Source of the DNA: Palsa-1150 sp036490515
GTDB lineage: Bacteria > Myxococcota_A > Polyangia > Polyangiales > Polyangiaceae
DNA: 64,000 nt
Assembly: GCA_036490515.1 (NCBI GenBank)
Contig: DASXDU010000007.1
Location: forward strand, 186,001-250,000
Direction of reading: 5' to 3'
The translations under genes were made by a program, and so were the position numbers. The notes beneath the pieces were generated by a model. The model had not been told where the DNA came from. It did not search any database and saw only the letters and a program-made list of their open reading frames with translations. Numbering within the stretch: position 1 is the stretch's first letter; each line of letters opens with the position of its first letter. This document shows positions 55,736-63,812 of the stretch, piece by piece.

Positions 55736-56695
55736 ATGCGGGTCTCGGTCCTCGTCCTCGACGGCGTCTTCGACAGCGGCCTGGCGGTCGTGCTCGACAC
55801 CCTCGAGACGGCGAACGAGCTCGCGGGCGCCGGCAGGCGCTCCAGTCGCTTCGAGGTCACCCTCTGCGGGCTGCGGAGGAGCGCGACCACCCACCAGGGG
55901 CTGCGCGTCCAGCTTGCGGCGGCGGGCGAGGGGCCCCGGCCTGACCTCGTCATCGTCCCCGCGCTCGGCGCGAAGACCGTCGCGAGCATCGCCGCCGCGC
56001 TCGACCGTCGCGACATCCTCGAATCCGCGCCCCTCCTGCGTTCCTGGGTGCGCTCCGGCGCCATGGTCGCCGGGGCGTGCACGGCCACCTTCGTCCTGGC
56101 GTCGTCCGGCGTCCTCGACGGCGGCCGCGCGACGACGACCTGGTGGCTCTCGCCGCTCTTTCGCGCACGGTTCCCGGGCGTCGCGCTCGACGAGTCGCGC
56201 ATGGTCGTCGAGTCGGGCAAGGTGGTGACGGCCGGCGCAGCGCTCGCCCACGTGGACCTCGCCCTCTGGCTCGTGCGTCAGCGAAGCCCCTCGCTCGCCG
56301 ACGCCACCGCACGGTACCTCGTCTTCGACGCGCGCCCGTCGCAGGGCTCGTTCGTCATGACGGACCACCTCGCGCACTCCGATCCTCTCGTCGAGCGCTT
56401 CGAGCACTGGGCTCGGCGTCATCTGACGGACTTCCGCCTGGCGGAAGCGGCCCGAGGCATCGGGGCGAGCGAGCGGACCCTGGAGCGGCGCATCCGGGCG
56501 GTCCTCGGCAAGACGCCGCTCTCCTACGTGCAGGATCTTCGCGTCGAGATGGCCGTCCACCGTCTGCGCACGACGCGCGACTCGATCGACGAGATCGCTG
56601 CCGCCGTCGGCTATGGCGACGGCGTGACCCTGCGCACCCTCCTGCGCAAGAAGACCGGACGCGGCATCCGCGAGCTGCGCGCCGCCGTCGTCTGA
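55736..56695 (+). CDS. DJ-1/PfpI (GATase1-like) domain AraC-family regulator
   Basis: A 319-residue regulator. The N-terminal DJ-1/PfpI domain (about residues 1-185) has RVSVLVLDGVFDSGLAVVLD and the nucleophile-elbow-like GACTATFVLASSG with a Cys. The C-terminal AraC domain has two helix-turn-helix motifs (RLAEAARGIGASERTLERRI and IDEIAAAVGYGDGVTLRTLL). This is the FtrA/GlxA-like group that often controls catabolic or stress genes. It probably binds direct repeats such as the 21-bp-spaced boxes upstream of its own gene. The ATG at 55736 begins the domain; an ATG at 55694 is less likely. Confidence 0.9.
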   Translation: MRVSVLVLDGVFDSGLAVVLDTLETANELAGAGRRSSRFEVTLCGLRRSATTHQGLRVQLAAAGEGPRPDLVIVPALGAKTVASIAAALDRRDILESAPLLRSWVRSGAMVAGACTATFVLASSGVLDGGRATTTWWLSPLFRARFPGVALDESRMVVESGKVVTAGAALAHVDLALWLVRQRSPSLADATARYLVFDARPSQGSFVMTDHLAHSDPLVERFEHWARRHLTDFRLAEAARGIGASERTLERRIRAVLGKTPLSYVQDLRVEMAVHRLRTTRDSIDEIAAAVGYGDGVTLRTLLRKKTGRGIRELRAAVV

Positions 56696-56710
56696 AGACG
56701 CCAGGACCCT

Positions 56711-57166
56711 TCAGCAGCAGCCGACGTTGACCGTGCCGTCGACGACCGTGCAACGGCAGCCCGCTGCCTGCGAGCTGGCCGCCTGGACGCACGCGCACGT
56801 CGGCTGCGCCTGGCAGGCCGCCGGAAGCGGCTGACACCCGCCGCCGCCGTTGCCCTGTCCGTCGCCGAGCCAGAAGAGATAGTCGCCTACCGTGCACGAG
56901 CCGACGGGCTCTCCGCTGCACGTCTGCGCGCCGGATCCGCCGTCGCCGGCCCCTCCGTCGCTCGCGGACGCGTCGTCCGAAGGGCCGGCCGCGTCGGCGC
57001 TTGCGGAGCCGTCGATCGAGGTCGTGGCCTCCGCGGAGGCATCGGCACCGCCTGTGCCATCGTGAGTCGCCGCGTCCGCAGCGCCCTGCTGGTTCGCGGT
57101 GGAGCCGCCGCAGGCAACGGCGAGAACGAGCCAGAAAGCGCAGGAAGCGCGCGAGAGAAGCGTCAT
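56711..57166 (-). CDS. Cys-rich lipoprotein
   Basis: A 151-residue lipoprotein with lipobox AVAC. An Asp/Ala/Ser-rich linker runs to about residue 80. The C-terminal domain has ten cysteines in a compact region (QTCSGEPVGSCTVGDYLF, GCQPLPAACQAQPTCACV, GCRCTVV, VGCC at the end). It resembles the other disulfide-rich lipoproteins here at 21356 and 28550. The stop lies 16 bases from the convergent AraC-type gene. Function unknown. Confidence 0.75.
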   Translation of the reverse strand: MTLLSRASCAFWLVLAVACGGSTANQQGAADAATHDGTGGADASAEATTSIDGSASADAAGPSDDASASDGGAGDGGSGAQTCSGEPVGSCTVGDYLFWLGDGQGNGGGGCQPLPAACQAQPTCACVQAASSQAAGCRCTVVDGTVNVGCC

Positions 57167-57201
57167 GGCGCTGCCGCACAAGCAAGGCGTGTTCCTCGCG
57201 G

Positions 57202-57963
57202 TCAGCCGCAGCCCGCAAACGCCTGCGCGTAGACCGCATCGCCCAGCTTCTGGTGTCCCTCGGGGCCGAAGTGCAGCCCGTCCCGGAAGGGCGCCGCGAA
57301 CCTCGGACAGAGCGTGGTGGGGACTCCGCACGACAGCAGCGGGTACGCGTCGACCGCGGCATCGATCGCGCCTTCGCCCGGCTGCGCGAGGATCCAGCGG
57401 TTGACCTCGAGCGTCGCGGCGAGGCGCGACGCGTTGAAGTACCGCGTGAAGCCTCCCCACGGCGTCACGGTGATGGCGACGACCTTCGCGCCGTGCCGGC
57501 GCGCGACCTCGTACATCGCCGTGAGGTCCTTCTCGACGAGCGCGGGCGTGCGCCCGGCGGTGCGGTCGCTGTAGAGATCGTTCACGCCGCCGAAGACGAT
57601 GACGTGCGTGTACGCGGGGCTGCCCGGAGCGAAGACCTCGCGCTCGAAGCGGCGGCGCATCTGGTTGACCATCTCGCCGCCCTTGCCGTAGGCGTCGAAG
57701 CGGCTCCTCGGGCAGCGCGCGCGCAGGCGATCGAGGTACTTGCCGCCGCCCACGCGCGGATCGCTGAGCGAGTCGCCCATCGCGGCGACGACGACGGGCG
57801 TGCCCTGCGCGACGGGTGCGGGCGCAGCGGCGGTCGGGGTGGGTGCCGTGGGTGCCGTGGGTGCGGCCAACGGGGAATCGGCGTGCGCGCGCTGCGGTGC
57901 GCCGTCGATGGCGAGGGCGGCGAGGAACGCCGCGACGAGGGAGAGGAGCCCGCGCGCGCGCAT
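57202..57963 (-). CDS. Exported SGNH/GDSL-family hydrolase
   Basis: A 253-residue esterase-fold protein with a signal peptide ending in AHA. A Pro/Thr linker is followed by the SGNH blocks: AMGDSLSDP (nucleophile Ser), a Gly in YGKGGEM, FGGVNDLY (Asn oxyanion) and DGLHFGPEG (Asp and His). All catalytic residues are present. Substrates may be esters of sugars or lipids in the envelope. It lies on the same strand as the lipoprotein 36 bases downstream. Confidence 0.87.
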   Translation of the reverse strand: MRARGLLSLVAAFLAALAIDGAPQRAHADSPLAAPTAPTAPTPTAAAPAPVAQGTPVVVAAMGDSLSDPRVGGGKYLDRLRARCPRSRFDAYGKGGEMVNQMRRRFEREVFAPGSPAYTHVIVFGGVNDLYSDRTAGRTPALVEKDLTAMYEVARRHGAKVVAITVTPWGGFTRYFNASRLAATLEVNRWILAQPGEGAIDAAVDAYPLLSCGVPTTLCPRFAAPFRDGLHFGPEGHQKLGDAVYAQAFAGCG

Positions 57964-57995
57964 GCCGAGGCAGTGTACCAGCCGCGCGCCCTCGC

Positions 57996-58517
57996 TCAGG
58001 CCTGCCGAATCGCGTCACCGACGTGGGCCATGAAGTCCCGCTTGCCGAGCTCCAGGCCCTCGTGCCGCAGGATGGCGTACGCCGTGACGACGTGAAAATA
58101 GAAGTGCCCGAACGCCCAGTCGCGAAGGTAGCGCGCACCGTTCATCTCGAGGACGCGCCCTCCGAGGAGCGGCTGGGAGATCGCGCGCTCGGCCGCGCCG
58201 GCGAACGCGCTCTCCGGCGCGGCGCGAAGCTCCGCCACCGTGGTCGCGACGAGCGCCCGCAGCGTGGTGAGGTCGTCGTCGGGCGGCCCGTCCGGCGTCG
58301 CCGTCGTGTGACCGGTCGCCAGGACGGACACGCCGGAGCGCGCGTGGAAGCACGCGAGCTGCACCTGCCGGCGAAGCGGGAACATGTCCGACGCGAGCCG
58401 CGCGTCGGGCAACGTCGTCGCCTTCGGGTGGCTCTCGGCCTTCTCGAGCAACCTGGAGAGCGTGCCGAGCATCGGCGCGAACGTGTCGACGGCGAACGAA
58501 CGGATCCAGTCGGTCAT
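57996..58517 (-). CDS. DUF1993 (DinB-like) protein
   Basis: A 173-residue helical protein of the DUF1993 family, distantly related to DinB-like metal-binding four-helix bundles: SFAVDTFAPMLGTLSRLLEK, FPLRRQVQLACFHARSG, AFGHFYFHVVTAYAILRHEG and LELGKRDFMAHVG are typical. The conserved His residues (CFHAR, FGHFYFH, LRHEG) may bind a metal. Cytoplasmic. Function unknown. Confidence 0.85.
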   Translation of the reverse strand: MTDWIRSFAVDTFAPMLGTLSRLLEKAESHPKATTLPDARLASDMFPLRRQVQLACFHARSGVSVLATGHTTATPDGPPDDDLTTLRALVATTVAELRAAPESAFAGAAERAISQPLLGGRVLEMNGARYLRDWAFGHFYFHVVTAYAILRHEGLELGKRDFMAHVGDAIRQA

Positions 58518-58627
58518 GGGCCCCCTCTAGCACGATGCGGATCCCGCCCGCTGTCGAGCGCGACGGCCAGGGACGAGTCCCGCCTCTTCGCGAGATGCTT
58601 GCGGTCCCATGAGTATCGGCGACCCAG

Positions 58628-60376
58628 TCACTGCGTCCCGGCCGTGCTTCGCAGGACGCCCAGGTCGAAGGTGCTCGTGGGGACCTTGATGGCGCGGTAG
58701 GTCGCGTTGCCGTCGGTGAAGTCGAAGTCGAGGAGATCGTTGCCGTCGGCGTCGACCTCGGTGAACGCGAGATCGGGTGCGCCGCCGAGGCCCCAGCCGA
58801 TGACGCGCGAACCGTCGGGGGAGATGCGGAAGCTCCCGGTCGCGGAGGAGCTGACCGTTCCCTCGTACTGCCAGGCGATGGTCGCTCGTCCCGGTGCTCC
58901 TCCGTCCGGCTCCGCCCCGCCGTCGCATCCGGGCGCGCCGCCGTCCCCGCCGTCCGCGCCGCCCACGACGACGTCGTAGAGCACGCCACGAGCCGGACCG
59001 GGCTTCTCCGACTCGTCGTCGAAGAGGGAAATCTGCCCGGTCCCGCCGTTGCACCCGGACGACCATCCCGGTTGCAGACGGGCGTCGTGCTGGCGGAAGA
59101 ACGGATCGGCGACCGAGACGTAGGTGGCGCCGTCCTTGCTGGCCGTTGCGCCGCCCATCTTCCAGAGGACCCTGCCGGTCGACCACTCGACGTAGAAGAT
59201 CGAGTCCATCTCGCGCGCGGAGACGAGAAGGTTCCCGTTCGACGGGTCCACGTCGATCGAGTTGCAGTGGAACACGTCGTAGACGGCGCCCCCGTCCGGC
59301 AGGGTCGAATCGGGCCCGAAGCCCGTCAGCGGCAGGGTCGAATCCTGGGCGGGGTCGAAGTGATCGCTCGCGAGCCAGGTCTGGACGACCGCGCCCGAGG
59401 GCTCGAACTCGACCACCGCGCAGTCCTGGATGGTCGAATCGGGGCCCAGCTCGTCGGGGGCTCCTCCGTCGACGGTCGACGCGACGGCGAGCCCGGTCAG
59501 GTCGACGCCGGAGGTGAAAGGGTAGGAGAGGACGAGGTAGTCGCCGTTCGGCAGGACGCGGAGCTCGTGCGTGTCGGTGGCGTACCCCGTGGGAGCGAGG
59601 GTGGTCGTCGACGCCGGGCTGAGATGGTGAATCTCGAAGTTCTCGACCATGGTGGTCGAGCTCGGGACGAACGAGACCGCACCGCTCGCGACGTCGTCGA
59701 CGTCGACGACGCCGAGCCCCGCTGCGAGCGCGTAGTACCAGACCGGCACGCCGTTGCCGTTCAGCACCATCGCGTATCCCGCGCTCGCGGTCGTCTCGAG
59801 ATTGCCCACGAGGTAATACCCTGCAGGGGGAACCCCCGCGTCCGGGTGGGAGTTCATCTGGAGCCGCGGGAAGTCGTGCGGCAAGCACCGGACCCAGTAC
59901 TGCGTGGTGTTCTCGCCCTGCGCAGCCACTGCGACGATGGCCTGGTTCTCCGTCACGCTCACCTGCAAGGTTTGACTGGCGGCGACCGACGACGTCGTGG
60001 GCTGGCTCAGCGAGCTCCCGGCCCCGTCGGACGCGGTCATCGTCACGGTCAGGTCGTTCGTCCCTGCGGCGCAGCGGACGTAGTAATCGTAGACGGTCGG
60101 CGCAAAGGACGGCACGAGCGCGATGCCCGCGGCGCCGTCGCTCCCGGTGACGCTCAGCGCCACGAGGAGCGGCGTGGCGATGCCCGCGTCGCCGGCGTCG
60201 GAGGCATCCGGCACGACGCCCGAGGGTGCGTCTTCGCCGGGAGCGCCCTCCGCCGCGGCGTCCGGGCGCCCCGTGACGCCGCCGCCGTTCGAGGTGCTCG
60301 AACAGGCGAACGACAGCAACGCGACGAACGCGACCAGCACCACGACCGCGACGAACGTGCATCTACGGCTCATCAT
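58628..60376 (-). CDS. Arylsulfotransferase-family (ASST-like) lipoprotein, copy 1
   Basis: A 582-residue lipoprotein: signal with lipobox LSFAC, an Asp/Ala linker, an N-terminal beta domain (SFAPTVYDYYVRCAAG, TENQAIVAVAAQG) like cadherin-type repeats found in myxobacterial proteins, then an arylsulfotransferase-type beta-propeller. Propeller motifs are HELRVLPNGDYLVLS, the catalytic-region SDHFDPAQDST, VFHCNSIDVDPSNGNLLVS, KMGGATASKDG and FFRQHDARL. Such enzymes move sulfate between phenols; the key His is in FRQHDA-like or HCNS positions. It is paralogous to the next gene upstream. Either of two adjacent ATGs may start it. Confidence 0.82.
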   Translation of the reverse strand: MMSRRCTFVAVVVLVAFVALLSFACSSTSNGGGVTGRPDAAAEGAPGEDAPSGVVPDASDAGDAGIATPLLVALSVTGSDGAAGIALVPSFAPTVYDYYVRCAAGTNDLTVTMTASDGAGSSLSQPTTSSVAASQTLQVSVTENQAIVAVAAQGENTTQYWVRCLPHDFPRLQMNSHPDAGVPPAGYYLVGNLETTASAGYAMVLNGNGVPVWYYALAAGLGVVDVDDVASGAVSFVPSSTTMVENFEIHHLSPASTTTLAPTGYATDTHELRVLPNGDYLVLSYPFTSGVDLTGLAVASTVDGGAPDELGPDSTIQDCAVVEFEPSGAVVQTWLASDHFDPAQDSTLPLTGFGPDSTLPDGGAVYDVFHCNSIDVDPSNGNLLVSAREMDSIFYVEWSTGRVLWKMGGATASKDGATYVSVADPFFRQHDARLQPGWSSGCNGGTGQISLFDDESEKPGPARGVLYDVVVGGADGGDGGAPGCDGGAEPDGGAPGRATIAWQYEGTVSSSATGSFRISPDGSRVIGWGLGGAPDLAFTEVDADGNDLLDFDFTDGNATYRAIKVPTSTFDLGVLRSTAGTQ

Positions 60377-60441
60377 CCGATCACCGTGCGAGCTTGCAGT
60401 CCGCGAGCCCGGGTTCGTGTCGTTGGGGGGCCGCGAGGAGC

Positions 60442-62289
60442 TCACGGCGCGAATGTCTGCCAGTCGTACGGCAGCCCGTCGTACGCCTCGAACGCGCACT
60501 GCGACGCCGCGGGTTGTCCCGTCGTGGAGGAGTAGTAGCAGGTGGCGTCGACGAGGTTCGCGCCGCCATCATCCCAGACGGATTCGACGCAGCAGCCGTA
60601 GAGACCCGAGGCGGGGCACGCGCCGGGCAAGGCCCCCTCGATCGAGCAGCCACCGTCCGCGGCACTGTCGACCGAATAGCTGCACTGCTCGCTCGCTCCG
60701 CTGCCGGAGATCGTGTGGCACCCCGCTCCCGCCTCGACGGGGCTCGTCGCGTCCTGCGTGCCGCCGTCCTCTGCGCCCGTGTCGACGGCTCCCCCGTCGG
60801 GCGCGAAGCCGCTCACGGAGTTTCGCATGAGGCCGATGTCGAGCTGCGTGAGAGGAACCTTGAGGGCGCGGTAGCTCTGGTCGCCGTCCGTGAAGTCGAA
60901 GTCGAGGAGGTCGTTGCCGCTGGCGTCGACCTCGGTGAAAGCGAGCTGGGGTTGGCCTCCCTCGCCCCAGCCGATGATCCGCGAACCGTCGGACAGAACG
61001 CGGAAGCTGCCCATCGCCGCCGAGTTGACCGTGCCCCGGTACTGCCACACGAACGACGCCGTCCCGGCGTTCACGTCGTAGGAGTAGACGACCCCGCGCG
61101 CGGCGCCGGGCGTGCTCGTCGCATCGTCGAAGAGCGATATCTGCCCGTTCGGCAGGAAGCGGGCGTCGTGCTGCCGGTAGAAGGACGTCTGCGGGTCGCC
61201 CGTCACGGTCAGGTAGGTGGCGCCGTCTCTGGTGTACGTCGCGCCGCCCATTTTCCAGACGACCTTGCCGGTCGCCTTCGAGACGAGGAAGACGGAGTCC
61301 ATGTTGCGAGACGAGATCAAGAGATCGCCGTCGGCGGCGACGTCGATGGAGTTGCAGTGAAACGGGTCGACGACCGGGACACCCGACGCAGTACCCGTCC
61401 CGGGGAATGTGGAGTCCTTCACCGGGTCGAAGTGGTCGGTCGCACTCCACTGCCAGACGACGGTGCCGCCGGGGCTCACCTCCTGGGCGTCGCATCCGAC
61501 CATGGACTCGTTCAGACCGAACGCGCCGAGGCCCGTGAGATCGACCCCCGTGGTGATGGGATCGCTCAGGACCAGGTAGTCGCCGTTCGGGAGCGCCTGC
61601 AGCTCGTGCAGGTCCAGCGGCTCGCCCCCGGGCTCCACGTAGTCGACGGCGTCGGTGCCGAGGTCGTGGATCTCGTATTTCCAGGAGGCCTCGGAGAACG
61701 TGTAATAGAGGTACGCGACGAAGGAGACGGCGTTCGGCGCCAGGCTCTCCACGTCGACGGGGTCGTTGCCGTTCGAAGTGCGCGAGTACCAGACGGGGAC
61801 TCCGTCTGCGTCGAGCACCATCGCGTAGCCGGACTCGCCCGACGCGTTGGTGGCGTTCCCGAGCAGGTAGTACCCGGGCGTCGGCACCCCTGCGGCGGGG
61901 TGAACGACCATCCGGAGCCGCGGGAAGTCGTGGGGCAGGCAGCGAACCCAGTACTCTTCCGTCTCCGTGCCGTTCGATGCGCTGACGACAGCCGCCTCGT
62001 TCTCGGAGAGCACGCCGTTCGCCGTCACCGAGGCGGCCGGGGCCGTCGTGACGGGCCGTGCCAGCGCGACCGTGGCGTCGGCTCCCGCCGTGGCCGCGAT
62101 GCTCAGCATGTTCTTCCCGGCGCCGCACCGTACGTAATAGTCGTGGATCGTCGGCGAGAACGGCGGCGTGAGCGTGAGCGGCTCCGTGCTGATGCTCGCC
62201 ACGAGCGCTGACCCGGCATCGGCGTGGGAGCGGCACGCGACGAGGATCAGCACGCCAACGAGTCCCGCGAGCGTCCGCCGAAAGACCAC
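60442..62289 (-). CDS. Arylsulfotransferase-family (ASST-like) lipoprotein, copy 2
   Basis: A 615-residue paralogue of the preceding gene, in tandem. GTG start; lipobox LILVAC. The N-terminal beta domain (SPTIHDYYVRCGAG, SENEAAVVSASNG) and propeller (HELQALPNGDYLVLS, TDHFDPVKDST, FHCNSIDVAADGDLLIS, KMGGATYTRDG, FYRQHDARFLPNGQISLFDD) match copy 1 closely. It adds a C-terminal Cys-rich extension of about 115 residues (AGCHTISGSGASEQCSYSV, LYGCCVESV, ATCYYSSTT) absent from copy 1. A degenerate GCGCCA repeat lies 11 bases upstream. Confidence 0.82.
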   Translation of the reverse strand: MVFRRTLAGLVGVLILVACRSHADAGSALVASISTEPLTLTPPFSPTIHDYYVRCGAGKNMLSIAATAGADATVALARPVTTAPAASVTANGVLSENEAAVVSASNGTETEEYWVRCLPHDFPRLRMVVHPAAGVPTPGYYLLGNATNASGESGYAMVLDADGVPVWYSRTSNGNDPVDVESLAPNAVSFVAYLYYTFSEASWKYEIHDLGTDAVDYVEPGGEPLDLHELQALPNGDYLVLSDPITTGVDLTGLGAFGLNESMVGCDAQEVSPGGTVVWQWSATDHFDPVKDSTFPGTGTASGVPVVDPFHCNSIDVAADGDLLISSRNMDSVFLVSKATGKVVWKMGGATYTRDGATYLTVTGDPQTSFYRQHDARFLPNGQISLFDDATSTPGAARGVVYSYDVNAGTASFVWQYRGTVNSAAMGSFRVLSDGSRIIGWGEGGQPQLAFTEVDASGNDLLDFDFTDGDQSYRALKVPLTQLDIGLMRNSVSGFAPDGGAVDTGAEDGGTQDATSPVEAGAGCHTISGSGASEQCSYSVDSAADGGCSIEGALPGACPASGLYGCCVESVWDDGGANLVDATCYYSSTTGQPAASQCAFEAYDGLPYDWQTFAP

Positions 62290-62299
62290 GCGCGCATCG

Positions 62300-62326
62300 T
62301 GGCGCGTCAGGGTGCCCGATTGTCGC
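62300..62326 (-). promoter_or_regulatory. Degenerate GCGCCA direct repeat (site 4)
   Basis: On the minus strand GCGACAATCGGGCACC precedes CTGACGCGCCA, with the two boxes 21 bp apart and one mismatch in the first. It matches site 2 in 17 of 27 positions and lies just upstream of the second ASST-like gene. Confidence 0.42.
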
Positions 62327-62497
62327 GACAGCCGACGAGCCGGGCCTTGTTTCCGATGAGACGACCGAAGCGCGACACGAGCCCCGGGGGTGGACTTCGG
62401 CGTAGCCAGGGTCCAGGGCGAGCTCGGCCTCGAGCCTACGGCGGAGGGAACCCGCCCGAGCCGTGACCAGCTCGAGGGGAGTGCCGCAGGCCGCTCG

Positions 62498-63619
62498 TCA
62501 CGGACACGGGCACGCCGACTGCGTCGGCACCGAGGTCACCGGCGTGGAGCCGGCAAACCTGATCCCGAAGGAGACCCCGTCGCACGCAGGGCCCGGGGTG
62601 TTGCTCCCGTCGGCCGCGATGTCCGACGCCAGAACGAACTGGGTCACGAGCGCCTGGACCGAGGACTCCGAGCAAAGCGACGTGCTGATGCACGCGGCCT
62701 GCTTCTGCACCGCGGCCGCCAGGCCCGCCGTGGGCATGACGCCGCCGGCCATGCCCGCGGACCCGTTCATCGCGACGTGTACGTCGGCCACGGGGAGGGC
62801 CAGGACGTTCGCCCCGGAGGCGAGGACGAGGGTGCCGTTGCCGCCAGCGTCCGTCTGCAGAACCACCTCCTTGAACAACGTGGAGCAGGCTCCACTGCCG
62901 GCCAAGGTTTCCCAGATCGGGCAGATGTTCTCGCCGTAGCTGTCGTCGATGCCGTTCGCGCCGTCGTCTTGCGTGCTCGCCGGTGCTCCTGCCTCGAGGC
63001 CGCAGGTGTCCGTGGAGCTCGCGGTCGTGCACTTGCCGTCGAGGTTGAACCCGATGCCTTTCCATGCGGCCGACGTGCTGTCGCCGAAGTCGACACCGGT
63101 CAGGCTCAGGGTGATTGCCCTCGTGCCCGGTAGGAGGCTGTCGCCGCAACCGCTGGACGAGCCGCCCGAAGCACCGCCAAAGGAGCCGCTCGACGAGCCC
63201 GAGCCACCGCCGTCCGCCGTTCCGTCGCTGAGTCCGAATCCGCCGCCGCCCGACGAGCCCGTCCCCGCCGAGCACGCGCTGTCGCATGCAGCGCACGAGA
63301 CGAGGTTGCCGCCGCCCGTGGAGGCGCAGCTCGACTCCTCGAGCTTGGAGGCGCACGTCTGCGACTCCGCGTTGGGCGCGCTGAAGTTGCCGCCCGGACA
63401 GATGCAGCCGAAGTAGTCGCTGCACCCCGTCTCCATGTCGCCGAGCGCTCCGCCGCAGTTGCTGTTCACGCACGCGATGCACGCGCTGCCGAGCAAGGAG
63501 CTGAGGCACGAATCGTAGGTCCCGCCGCCGGCACCGCCGGCACTGCCGGTGCTGCCGCTGCACGCGACGATGGCGCCGAGAACGGTCACGGCTCCCGCGA
63601 TCGTCCAGATCGTCTTCAT
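62498..63619 (-). CDS. Cys-rich lipoprotein with Ser/Gly linker
   Basis: A 373-residue lipoprotein with lipobox AIVAC. The N-terminal domain has ten cysteines (DSCLSSLLGSACIACVNSNC, TGCSDYFGCICPGG, SQTCASKLEESSCA, SCAACDSACS). A Gly/Ser linker leads to a beta-rich domain (TRAITLSLTGVDFGD, GIGFNLDGKCTT, GNGTLVLASGANVLALPVAD, GVSFGIRFAGSTP) ending CPCP. Similar two-part lipoproteins are widespread in Polyangia. It is divergent from the partial lipoprotein at the right edge. Function unknown. Confidence 0.77.
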   Translation of the reverse strand: MKTIWTIAGAVTVLGAIVACSGSTGSAGGAGGGTYDSCLSSLLGSACIACVNSNCGGALGDMETGCSDYFGCICPGGNFSAPNAESQTCASKLEESSCASTGGGNLVSCAACDSACSAGTGSSGGGGFGLSDGTADGGGSGSSSGSFGGASGGSSSGCGDSLLPGTRAITLSLTGVDFGDSTSAAWKGIGFNLDGKCTTASSTDTCGLEAGAPASTQDDGANGIDDSYGENICPIWETLAGSGACSTLFKEVVLQTDAGGNGTLVLASGANVLALPVADVHVAMNGSAGMAGGVMPTAGLAAAVQKQAACISTSLCSESSVQALVTQFVLASDIAADGSNTPGPACDGVSFGIRFAGSTPVTSVPTQSACPCP

Positions 63620-63734
63620 GCGGCCGTGTACGGCGCCGAGCGTCGCAGGCTTCCCCCCGCCCAAGAAGATGCGAACGCGGCCCATGGTCGTACGGGTGCA
63701 TACGCTGCGAGGGCCGACGGTTCCTTGCGTGATC

Positions 63735-63761
63735 GCGCCAATCGTTTTCGTGAGCGCGCCA
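63735..63761 (+). promoter_or_regulatory. GCGCCA direct-repeat element (site 2)
   Basis: GCGCCAATCGTTTTCG precedes TGAGCGCGCCA; the two GCGCCA boxes are 21 bp apart. It lies 52 bases upstream of the ATG of the lipoprotein at the right edge. Confidence 0.6.
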
Positions 63762-63812
63762 GCGCGACGGTTTTGGCTGCTATCGTCGGTAGCTCGCCGT
63801 GGGGAGGGTCGG

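Noticed and set aside
55694..55736. Upstream ATG of the DJ-1/AraC regulator
   Set aside because: It adds 14 residues rich in Pro/Ser before the conserved start of the domain; the ATG at 55736 fits the family better, though the choice is not certain.
60423..60451. A further GCGCCA-like pair upstream of the first ASST-like gene
   Set aside because: Boxes read GCGCCG and CCCCCA, with three mismatches in total, and the segment overlaps the end of the neighbouring coding region; too weak to count.
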